From Chloroflexota bacterium (GTDB lineage Bacteria; Chloroflexota; Anaerolineae; Aggregatilineales; UBA2796), in contig JAGHYP010000165.1 in assembly GCA_017743585.1 (NCBI GenBank), positions 1 to 6,567 on the forward strand: a stretch of 6,567 nt of DNA, written 5' to 3'. Of this stretch, positions 1 to 6,365 are shown piece by piece. The notes under the pieces are model-generated. The model was not told where the DNA came from. It did no database searches and saw only the letters and a program-made list of their open reading frames with translations. Positions within the stretch are counted from its first letter, which is position 1, and every line of letters starts with the position of its first letter. The position numbers and the translations under genes are program-made.

Positions 1-26
1 GCACGAAGATCGAAGCCTGACGTCAG

Positions 27-67
27 AAAAACAGTCCCTCGCGGCGAGCGAGGGACTGCTATTTTTT
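27..67. terminator. Rho-independent terminator after ftsH, probably bidirectional
   Basis: An 11-bp perfect stem pairs positions 32-42 with 48-58 around a 5-base loop. Read on the minus strand, the stem is followed directly by five T residues (31 down to 27), which is the classic intrinsic terminator for ftsH, whose stop codon ends 18 bases earlier. Read on the plus strand, the same stem is followed by CTA and six T residues (62-67), so it could also stop a convergent gene arriving from the left. The function is inferred from structure alone, but the structure is strong. Confidence 0.9.
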
Positions 68-76
68 GCGCGCCGC

Positions 77-2011
77 TCAGTCGCCGCTGACAGGCAAGGC
101 AGGCTTGAGAATATCCATCACCTGCGCTTGATCGAGGACTTCGTGGGTCATCAGTGCGTCGGCGAGCGCCTCTAGCAAGTGGCGATGCTCGCGGCAGAGC
201 TGGCGCGCGCGCTCGTGCGCTTGCTCCACTAGGCGCTTGGTCTCGCGGTCGATCAATGCCGCTGTCTCCTCGCTGTAGATGCGCGGCTGGGCAAGGCTGT
301 AGCCCAAGAACGGCTGCCGCTCTGTGTCTCCGTAGTTAACTGGCCCGAGCTCTTCGCTCATGCCAAGCTGCGCGACCATCTCGCGGGCAAGGCGCGTCGC
401 CACGCGCAGATCGTTCTCGGCGCCGCTTGTGATTTGGTTCAGGACGACCTCTTCAGCGCTGCGCCCGCCCATCAGCACTACCAAGCGCGCGAACAAGTAC
501 TCCCTTGTGTAATTGCGCCGATCGTCGCTCGGCAGGCTCTGCGTCACGCCGAGCGCACGTCCGCGCGGCACAATGGTGACCTTCATCACAGGATCGGCCT
601 CAGGCGTTAGCACAGACACCAGAGCGTGACCTGCCTCATGAATGGCGACCGCGCGGCGCTCTTGCTCGCTAGAGAGCGGCGGGCGCTCGTTGCCCATGAG
701 GATGCGATCCAGCGCCAGCTCAAAGTCGCGCTGGATGACGCGCTCGCGCCCATGGCGCGCCGCCGAGAGCGCTGCTTCGTTCGCCAAATTCGCCAGGTCG
801 GCGCCGCTGAAACCAATCGTGATGGCCGCCAGCACGTCCAAGCGCACGTCGTGCGAGAGCGGAATATCGCGCGTGTGTACTTTCAAGATCGCCTCGCGCC
901 CAGCGCGGTCGGGCAGGTCAACCGTCACTTGGCGGTCAAAGCGGCCGGGGCGCAACAGCGCAGGATCAAGCACGTCGGGGCGGTTCGTGGCAGCCATCAC
1001 GATCACGGTCTCGCGCGCGTCGAAGCCATCCATCTCGACGAGCAGCTGGTTGAGCGTCTGCTCGCGCTCGTCGTTGCCGCCGCCTAAGCCCGCGCCGCGC
1101 TGCCGTCCGACTGCGTCTATCTCGTCAATGAAGACGATAGAGGGCGCGGCCGCCTTCGCGCACGTGCGCGACTTATTCACGCGCGACGCACCTACGCCGA
1201 CGAACATCTCCACGAACTCAGAGGCGGAGAGCGAGAAGAACGGCACTTTCGCTTCACCTGCCACTGCTTTGGCGAGCAACGTCTTGCCCGTCCCGGGCGG
1301 CCCGACGAGCAACACGCCACGCGGGATGCGCGCGCCAAGCCGGATGTACTTATCGGGGTCTTTCAGGAAGTCCACCATCTCAGCCAGCTCTGCCTTTGCC
1401 GCGTCTTCGCCTGCCACATCGGCAAAAGTGACCTGTGGCCTCTCCTCGTTGTAGCGTCGTGCGCGGCTCTGCCCGAAGCTGAAGATGCCGCTCTGTTGCT
1501 GGCGCGCGCGGTTGAACGACCAGAGCAGGAGCAGGCCGATCAGGATCAGCGGACCCCAGTTGAGCAGCACAATCAACAGCGTCGAGGGCGAGGGATCGGT
1601 CGTGATCACAGTCACGCCGTTCTCGACCAATTTCGGCAGCAGCTCGCGATCCTCAATCGGGGGCAAGAAAGTGCTGAAGAATAGCACATTGCCGCGCCGT
1701 ATGTTGCCGCTAGCATCCGTGCCGCTGATCGGTACTTCGCTGCGGAAGCGACCGATGATCCGCGAGCCGCGCATTTCCACGCGCGCGACGTTATTTGCAT
1801 TAACCTGCGCGCGGAAGGTCGAGTACGGCACCTCGATTGCGTCGCCAACAGGATCGCTGACAATGGAGGGAATGCGAGTTAGGAATAGTACACCAAAGCC
1901 AACCAGCAGCGCGATCACGACCCAGTTCGGAATTGGTGGGCGCGTTTGACGTTGATTTGAGGCGCCGTTCGAATTGCGCTCTGGCAGCAAATTCTTAGGT
2001 GGCTTTTGCAT
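77..2011 (-). CDS. ftsH: ATP-dependent zinc metalloprotease FtsH, with a 4-codon microinversion
   Basis: FtsH is a hexameric inner-membrane AAA+ protease that unfolds and degrades misfolded membrane proteins and short-lived regulators. The 644 residues match the usual family length. Membrane segments lie at about 30-46 and 143-165, with the extracytoplasmic domain between them. The AAA+ module follows: Walker A GPPGTGKT 237-244, pore-loop FVG 270-272, Walker B IDE 295-297, and the second region of homology with ATNRPD at 341-346 and RPGRFDR at 354-360. The M41 protease domain has zinc motif HEAGH 458-462 and the probable third ligand D534. The oddity is at residues 279-282, which read NKSR where the family has R-D-[L/M]-F; see the inversion at 1163-1181. 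The reading frame is otherwise intact, and N313 in GGGNDEREQ is an accepted variant of the usual H. The ATG start has an AAAGG ribosome site 10 bases upstream. The gene begins 25 bases after glpC, so it is probably co-transcribed. Family identity is certain; activity of this copy is doubtful. Confidence 0.97.
   Translation of the reverse strand: MQKPPKNLLPERNSNGASNQRQTRPPIPNWVVIALLVGFGVLFLTRIPSIVSDPVGDAIEVPYSTFRAQVNANNVARVEMRGSRIIGRFRSEVPISGTDASGNIRRGNVLFFSTFLPPIEDRELLPKLVENGVTVITTDPSPSTLLIVLLNWGPLILIGLLLLWSFNRARQQQSGIFSFGQSRARRYNEERPQVTFADVAGEDAAKAELAEMVDFLKDPDKYIRLGARIPRGVLLVGPPGTGKTLLAKAVAGEAKVPFFSLSASEFVEMFVGVGASRVNKSRTCAKAAAPSIVFIDEIDAVGRQRGAGLGGGNDEREQTLNQLLVEMDGFDARETVIVMAATNRPDVLDPALLRPGRFDRQVTVDLPDRAGREAILKVHTRDIPLSHDVRLDVLAAITIGFSGADLANLANEAALSAARHGRERVIQRDFELALDRILMGNERPPLSSEQERRAVAIHEAGHALVSVLTPEADPVMKVTIVPRGRALGVTQSLPSDDRRNYTREYLFARLVVLMGGRSAEEVVLNQITSGAENDLRVATRLAREMVAQLGMSEELGPVNYGDTERQPFLGYSLAQPRIYSEETAALIDRETKRLVEQAHERARQLCREHRHLLEALADALMTHEVLDQAQVMDILKPALPVSGD
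1163..1181. other. Microinversion inside ftsH, flanked by CGTG/CACG
   Basis: On the plus strand CGTG (1163-1166) and CACG (1178-1181) form a 4-bp inverted repeat around 11 bases (1167-1177). As it stands, the ftsH coding strand reads V278 N K S R T283. If the interior is reverse-complemented, the coding strand reads V-R-D-L-F-T-C-A-K-A-A-A-P with no change of length or frame. That matches the near-invariant FtsH sequence after the pore loop (E. coli has VRDMFEQAKKAAP). The present orientation also creates a 16-bp perfect palindrome (1156-1171), half-formed by the inverted bases. The inversion is inferred from protein-family conservation. Whether it is biological or a sequencing or assembly error cannot be decided here. 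Confidence 0.85.
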
Positions 2012-2021
2012 ACTCGTATAG

Positions 2022-2031
2022 CCTTTCTCTC
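2022..2031 (-). promoter_or_regulatory. Ribosome binding site of ftsH
   Basis: On the minus strand GAGAGAAAGG ends 10 bases before the ATG at 2011. The AAAGG core (2022-2026) is a reasonable Shine-Dalgarno match. It lies in the 25-base gap after the glpC stop, which leaves little room for a separate ftsH promoter in the gap itself. Confidence 0.6.
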
Positions 2032-2036
2032 ACGCG

Positions 2037-3347
2037 TTAGATGATAGCAGGCTGCTCAGGTGCAATGCCATAAGCATATGCTAACAGCTCTATCGGATGG
2101 ACGACGCGCGCGCCGCTCATCTGCGCGATGTGCCAGCGGCACGTCTCAGTATCGCAGATAGCGAGCCGTGCGCCGCTCTCGCGGATGCGCCGAAACAGCG
2201 GCGCGCCGACATCTTCAGCGATCTGTCGTTTCTCCGCTTTGTAGCCGTAGGTGCCGGCAATGCCGCAACACTCGGCGTCCATTTCAATAGCGCGCAGTTC
2301 GGGGATCAGATCGAGCAAATCTAGCGCAGGGCGCCCTATGCCGTGCGCTTTCAGTTGGCACGGCGCGTGATATGGCACGATTGAGTCGCCGATCAGCGCG
2401 CGCACCTCGAGCGGGAAGGCGCTCACAGGACGGAAATCCGTCTTGAGCTTGCCCTGCTGATGCAGATGCCACAAAAACTCGCAGAAATCGTATACGCCGC
2501 TCGCCAACGCTTTTGTATCAGCGTCGTGCATGCCCAGCACATGCTCGTAATCGCTTTTGAGCGCCATGATGCAGCTGCTCGCCGTGCCGACAATCGGGAT
2601 GCCGCGCCGCGCGTAATCGGCGAGCGCATGTACGTTCTTGCGCGCAAATCGGCGCGCCTCTGCGAACATGCCGTTCGATTGCAACGGCAGGCCGCAACAA
2701 GCTTGCGGCGGCACGATCACGCGGAAACCGTTGTGCTCCAAAATCTGCACGGCCAGCTTGCCGATATGCGGCTCGTAGCTGTTCGTGCTGCAGCCGTGAT
2801 AGTATACAACAACAGGGCGCGAGTTGTCAGCTGGCACAACGCGCCGCCGCTCGCGCTTGCGCCACCAGCTGCGGAAAGTGTAGCCCGCCCAAGTTGGGAA
2901 GGCCGCTCGCGCTGAGATGCCGAGCGTCTTCTCCACCAGCCAGCGGAACGGCTTGAAGCGGAACAATCGGTTCAGCAGCGGCGCGAACAGTGTGCCGAGC
3001 ACGCCCCACCAAGCGTTGTGACCGAGAATCCAGTCGCGCAAGCTGAAGCCTCTCGCCTCGGCCAGCTTTGCCTTCGCTTGCGCGTTGATCTCCATCACGC
3101 GCACGCCGTGCGGGCAGACGAGCGTGCAAATGCCGCAGCCTGAACAGTACTCTACTGAGCGATCAGGCGATGGCAAGTCGGGATCGCGGAAGCGCTGCGC
3201 TTGCGGCCCAACGGTCTTCGGGCCGGGAAACAGGTCGGTCACTGACACAACAGGGCACGCCTGCGTGCAGATGTTGCACTTCAGGCAGTGATCTGCCGTG
3301 AAGGGCGTCTCTTGCAGGTACGGGAGCTCGCGCAGCTCGGTTGTCAT
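2037..3347 (-). CDS. glpC: Anaerobic-type glycerol-3-phosphate dehydrogenase subunit C (iron-sulfur, membrane-linking)
   Basis: GlpC carries electrons from the GlpAB flavoprotein dimer to the quinone pool at the cytoplasmic face of the membrane. The 436-residue protein opens with two [4Fe-4S] ferredoxin motifs: C21-C24-C27-C31P and C68-C71-C74-C78P. Two CCG (heterodisulfide-reductase-type) domains follow, with C186 and C217-C218-G219 in the first, and C330 and C360-C361-G362 in the second. The stretch ECCGIAGTYGYKAE is almost identical to E. coli GlpC, as is the closing HPIELLA. The ATG at 3347 is chosen because GlpC proteins start close to the first cysteine motif. The frame stays open upstream to 3482, but that extension overlaps the 3' end of glpB and looks like arginine-rich shadow. 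A weak GAGAG lies 9 bases before the start. The gap to glpB is 49 bases. All cluster ligands are present, so the subunit looks functional. Confidence 0.95.
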   Translation of the reverse strand: MTTELRELPYLQETPFTADHCLKCNICTQACPVVSVTDLFPGPKTVGPQAQRFRDPDLPSPDRSVEYCSGCGICTLVCPHGVRVMEINAQAKAKLAEARGFSLRDWILGHNAWWGVLGTLFAPLLNRLFRFKPFRWLVEKTLGISARAAFPTWAGYTFRSWWRKRERRRVVPADNSRPVVVYYHGCSTNSYEPHIGKLAVQILEHNGFRVIVPPQACCGLPLQSNGMFAEARRFARKNVHALADYARRGIPIVGTASSCIMALKSDYEHVLGMHDADTKALASGVYDFCEFLWHLHQQGKLKTDFRPVSAFPLEVRALIGDSIVPYHAPCQLKAHGIGRPALDLLDLIPELRAIEMDAECCGIAGTYGYKAEKRQIAEDVGAPLFRRIRESGARLAICDTETCRWHIAQMSGARVVHPIELLAYAYGIAPEQPAII

Positions 3348-3396
3348 AGCCCAATTCTCTCGCGCCTCGGCACGCGCCTGTGAGAAATTATCTCGT

Positions 3397-4623
3397 TCAA
3401 GGCTGCATGAGCGCCAATTCAACGGCGCGATACGCCGTGGCGAGCGCGACGCCTTCCGCAGTCTCAAATGGCGACGGCGCATCCATCGGATGTGCCAAGA
3501 TATGCCCTGCTACGAACAGATTCTCGGCCACTGGCGCGCCATCGGCACCCAGCGGCTGCATGTAGGCATTGGCGCGCACGCCAAAGTGATGCACAGCGTG
3601 TCCTTCAGGCGCTAACATATGCACGCCGAACCACTGCTGCCGATCTGCAATGTGCTGCACAGGAATGCCGAAGACGCCTTCCCAGACGCGCCCGCGATCG
3701 TCGCTGAACAAGCCGCCGCCGTATAAATTCCCCGTCGCCAAGATGACCGCCTTCGCGCCGAAAAATTGCGGTTTGCCCGCCGCCGCCACCTCGACCCCCA
3801 GAACGCGCTTGCCTTCCAGCACGCCGCGCCGCACAGGGTGCCCAATCTGCAGCCGAACGCGCCGATCCAACAGATAGCGCCGCAATTTGTTGTAAAGCCG
3901 TGTGCCTGGCACGCTTGGCGGCAGCGTCGGTAGCTCGAAGACCGGCACGCCGAGCTGATCTTGCAACATCTTGACCACCTCAGCGTGCCCCTCCAAGCCC
4001 AGTACAGCGGGAAAAGCGACCGACGTCGCGCCGTTCAAGCGCGCCTTCACGGAACGCGCTACCTCAGCGCGGAAATGCGGCTGATCGAAGTGACGCGCGT
4101 AGTCCGTCGGCGTCAGGTCCCATGGGCGCGCGCCGATTGGCGGCGCGATCAGCGCGAAGTGCGCGCCAGAGAGCGCGGGATAGTAGTCGCGCCAGCCTTC
4201 GAAGCCGATGAAGAGCGGCTGCGCGCCTGCGATCGCCGCGCCTTGATAGCCATACGGCAGCACAGCGGGCGATTGTTGACTGCCCAGCGCCGTGAAGACG
4301 CGTTTATTGCGCAATGGCAGCTCCGCCTGATAGCCGAGCCCGATCTCCGCGCCAATCTGAGCGAACAACTGCACTGCCTTGCGCAGCGCGTCAACGCCCG
4401 CCTTTGCGTAAGGATGCTCAGGATGGCGCGTGACGAGGTCGCGCACGGACTCGAGCACATCGCCTTGCGCCGAGTCGAGCAAGCTCAGCCACGCCGGCGT
4501 CACAATCGGCGAGCCAATGCCTTGCGCGATCAGGCGAATCTTAGCGCTCGGCTTCAGATGTACGGCAAAAGCAGCGGCGCTCAAGCCCGCCCAGCCGGCG
4601 CCGATGATCAGCAGATCGTCCAA
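3397..4623 (-). CDS. glpB: Anaerobic-type glycerol-3-phosphate dehydrogenase subunit B (flavoprotein)
   Basis: GlpB partners GlpA in the soluble catalytic dimer of the three-subunit dehydrogenase; in E. coli it is thought to bind FMN and relay electrons to GlpC. The 408-residue protein starts with a Rossmann dinucleotide motif, GAGWAG at 8-13. It carries the family signature LPTLPPSVPGTRL at about 231-243. It ends in a flavoprotein C-terminal segment with ENLFVAGHILAH at about 367-378. The start is a TTG codon: no in-frame ATG fits, the Rossmann strand begins at once (DDLLIIGAG), and a strong GAGGGGG ribosome site lies 5 bases upstream. It follows the glpA stop by 13 bases, which suggests translational coupling. 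Identity rests on motifs, length and its place between glpA and glpC; GlpB is the least conserved of the three subunits. Confidence 0.93.
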   Translation of the reverse strand: MDDLLIIGAGWAGLSAAAFAVHLKPSAKIRLIAQGIGSPIVTPAWLSLLDSAQGDVLESVRDLVTRHPEHPYAKAGVDALRKAVQLFAQIGAEIGLGYQAELPLRNKRVFTALGSQQSPAVLPYGYQGAAIAGAQPLFIGFEGWRDYYPALSGAHFALIAPPIGARPWDLTPTDYARHFDQPHFRAEVARSVKARLNGATSVAFPAVLGLEGHAEVVKMLQDQLGVPVFELPTLPPSVPGTRLYNKLRRYLLDRRVRLQIGHPVRRGVLEGKRVLGVEVAAAGKPQFFGAKAVILATGNLYGGGLFSDDRGRVWEGVFGIPVQHIADRQQWFGVHMLAPEGHAVHHFGVRANAYMQPLGADGAPVAENLFVAGHILAHPMDAPSPFETAEGVALATAYRAVELALMQP

Positions 4624-4628
4624 CCCAG

Positions 4629-4635
4629 CCCCCTC
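4629..4635 (-). promoter_or_regulatory. Ribosome binding site that fixes the TTG start of glpB
   Basis: On the minus strand GAGGGGG sits in the 13-base gap between the glpA stop (4637-4639) and the TTG at 4623, with a 5-base spacer. It is the strongest Shine-Dalgarno match in the window and supports the non-ATG start. Confidence 0.65.
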
Positions 4636-4636
4636 A

Positions 4637-6253
4637 CTAGCTGGCAGCCGCTTGCACTTGAGCCTGAAGCGCCGGCACGCCGAGCGAACGCCGATAGATC
4701 ATCTCATCCAGCAACGCCTGCCGCAATTGATGTCCCCAGAGCAGCGGACGATTGCCGCGGAAGCGCTCCCCGATGAACGCCGCCAGCGCCTGGATCGCGC
4801 GCTCAGGCGATAAGTGCGCCACCTCGCTCAGCACGCCCGCGGCGCGATAGCCGCAGAAGCCTGCCTGGCACGGCCCCATGCCCAAGCGCAGATCGCGACG
4901 CAGATCGTCAAGGCTGACGCCTTCGCCCGAAGCGCGAATCGCAGCCTCCAGTTGATCGCGCGTGACGATCTCGCACTCGCAGATCAAATTGTCGTGCCTC
5001 GGCGCGTGCTCCAGCTGATGCAAGCGATGCGAGAGGACGTGCAGCTTGCCTCTGCCGCCGCCGAGCCACGTTGGCTTTGGCAACGGAGTCTCCGCTGTGC
5101 GGCAAGGCGCTTGCACCTTCAGATACGCGCAGACCTCATCGCAGATCTGCTCAGCCATTCGGCGATACGTGGTCAGCTTGCCGCCGACGATTGAGAGCAT
5201 CCCTGCCGCGCCCACGTCGGCATGGCTGAGCGTGCGGAACGAGCGCGTGATGTAGCGCCCATCTTCGCCGCCATCTGCCTCGCCCTCGCGCTTTTGCGGC
5301 GGATCGTAGAGCGGACGCACGCCCGCCCAAGCCCGCAGCGCGCGCGCCTTGCGGAATTCTGGGATCATGATCTCGCCGGCGTCCAGCATTTGCGTCACTT
5401 CAGCGGCGGGGATATCCAGATCGTCAGGTCGCTCCACGACGACCGACGTCGTCCCGATCACGCAGACCGTGCCGACGGGCACCAAGATATCGCCATCGCC
5501 TGGCGGCGCCAGCCGATTGATGATCGTGTTCACCCAGCGCACGTTCATGGCGACCATCACGCCGCGATCGTGCGTCATGCGGATATCCGCGCCCGCTAAC
5601 TTCGCGACCTCGCCTGCCCAAGGACCTGCCGCGTTGACGATCGCATCGGCGTGAACGCGCACCAACGCGCCCGTTCGCCGATTCTCCAGCAGCGCGCCGA
5701 TCACCTTGCCGCCCGCCTTCTCGATTGCGCACACTCGGTGATAATTCAGGGTAATGGCGCCCAGCGCCGCCGCCGCCTCGATCAGCGTGTGGATCAGCTC
5801 GAACGAATCGCAGGCGGCGTCAGGCACGCGGTAGATTGCGTACGCGCCCGGATTCAGGTGCGGCTCTTCTCGGAGCGCCTGCGCAATGCTGAGGGGCTCA
5901 GTTGGAATGCCCACTGCCTTGCAGCCCGCCAGCCAGAGCGGAATGTAGCTCGGATCGTCAGGCGGGAACGCCGCGAACCAACCGCCTGTATCTTCAATCG
6001 TGTGCGGCGCGATGCGCCGCACGATCCAATTCTCCTCGATGCACTCACGCGCCGACTCAGGGTCGCGCACGGCGTAGCGCCCGCCTGAGTGCAGCAAGCC
6101 GTGATAGCGCCCTGACGTGCCAGTCGCCACGTCGTTCTGCTCCGTCAAGATCGCGCGCAGGCCGCGCTGCGCTAGATCGAACAGCACGCCCGCGCCCGTC
6201 GCGCCGCCGCCGATCACCAGCACGTCGCAACTCAGAGAGGTTTGCGCTCGCAT
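4637..6253 (-). CDS. glpA: Anaerobic-type glycerol-3-phosphate dehydrogenase subunit A (FAD catalytic subunit)
   Basis: GlpA oxidises sn-glycerol 3-phosphate to dihydroxyacetone phosphate and reduces its FAD. The 538 residues are close to the 542 of E. coli GlpA. The FAD-binding motif GGGATG lies at 15-20, followed by the DAO-family stretch ATGTSGRYHGLLHSGGRYAV from about 43. GVRPL is at 311-315 and GGKLTTYR at 357-364, both typical of glycerol-3-phosphate dehydrogenases. The C-terminal BFD-like domain carries C425-x-C427 and C462-x4-C467, the four ligands of a [2Fe-2S] cluster. This domain, with glpB and glpC adjacent, separates GlpA from the aerobic single-subunit GlpD. The ATG has only a weak AGG with an 8-base spacer. 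A TATAAT box lies about 40 bases upstream, so this is probably the first gene of the operon. No glycerol kinase or facilitator gene is in view. Confidence 0.96.
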   Translation of the reverse strand: MRAQTSLSCDVLVIGGGATGAGVLFDLAQRGLRAILTEQNDVATGTSGRYHGLLHSGGRYAVRDPESARECIEENWIVRRIAPHTIEDTGGWFAAFPPDDPSYIPLWLAGCKAVGIPTEPLSIAQALREEPHLNPGAYAIYRVPDAACDSFELIHTLIEAAAALGAITLNYHRVCAIEKAGGKVIGALLENRRTGALVRVHADAIVNAAGPWAGEVAKLAGADIRMTHDRGVMVAMNVRWVNTIINRLAPPGDGDILVPVGTVCVIGTTSVVVERPDDLDIPAAEVTQMLDAGEIMIPEFRKARALRAWAGVRPLYDPPQKREGEADGGEDGRYITRSFRTLSHADVGAAGMLSIVGGKLTTYRRMAEQICDEVCAYLKVQAPCRTAETPLPKPTWLGGGRGKLHVLSHRLHQLEHAPRHDNLICECEIVTRDQLEAAIRASGEGVSLDDLRRDLRLGMGPCQAGFCGYRAAGVLSEVAHLSPERAIQALAAFIGERFRGNRPLLWGHQLRQALLDEMIYRRSLGVPALQAQVQAAAS

Positions 6254-6273
6254 CAGCCGCGCCTATGATAAGT

Positions 6274-6290
6274 GTTCATCTTCTCGTTCA
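6274..6290. repeat. GTTCA direct repeat at the predicted glpA start of transcription
   Basis: GTTCA occurs at 6274-6278 and again at 6286-6290, a period of 12 bases, placing both copies on one face of the helix. They lie just downstream of the TATAAT box, where a repressor would block initiation. The E. coli GlpR operator also uses TGTTC and GAACA half-sites, but in inverted order, so the resemblance is partial. A regulatory role is speculative. Confidence 0.25.
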
Positions 6291-6293
6291 CAG

Positions 6294-6299
6294 ATTATA
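6294..6299 (-). promoter_or_regulatory. Candidate -10 box of the glpA promoter
   Basis: On the minus strand a perfect TATAAT stands out in otherwise GC-rich DNA, about 40 bases before the glpA ATG. Transcription would start near 6286 and leave a leader of roughly 30 bases. At spacings of 16-19 bases I see no good TTGACA match, and there is no TG extension. The promoter may therefore need an activator, or the box may be chance. Confidence 0.5.
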
Positions 6300-6307
6300 G
6301 CGCGCCT

Positions 6308-6319
6308 GCGAGCGCTCGC
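6308..6319. promoter_or_regulatory. 12-bp perfect palindrome upstream of the glpA -10 box
   Basis: GCGAGCGCTCGC is a perfect palindrome covering the position where the -35 element would lie. It could be an operator, or part of a weak terminator for an upstream gene, although no T run follows it on the minus strand. In DNA this rich in GCGC, a 12-bp palindrome can also occur by chance. Confidence 0.25.
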
Positions 6320-6365
6320 GGCAGATCGCGCCGCACAAGGCTTCGATCAGCTATGCGCGCTCGGC

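Noticed and set aside
17..26. CTGACGTCAG, a perfect 10-bp palindrome left of the terminator
   Set aside because: A 10-bp palindrome is expected several times by chance in a window of this size, and nothing around it suggests a promoter or binding site.
1163..1181. A site-specific, phase-variable DNA switch in ftsH
   Set aside because: The inverted repeats are only 4 bp and the interior is 11 bp, far too small for an invertase or other known site-specific recombinase. No recombinase gene is in the window. A template-switch mutation or a read artefact is simpler.
642..1454. A 270-residue plus-strand reading frame opposite ftsH
   Set aside because: It is antisense to a clear ftsH, is rich in Ser, Arg, Ala and Pro, and shows no family features. 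Its V-R-D-L-F string is just the inverted ftsH segment seen from the other side.
3348..3482. A 45-residue N-terminal extension of GlpC
   Set aside because: The extension is basic, overlaps the 3' end of glpB, and has no counterpart in GlpC proteins, which begin shortly before the first cysteine motif. The ATG at 3347 fits better.
3961..4776. A 271-residue plus-strand reading frame opposite glpB and the end of glpA
   Set aside because: It is arginine- and alanine-rich low-complexity translation, lies opposite two well-supported genes, and is expected in GC-rich DNA with few stops in the antisense frame.
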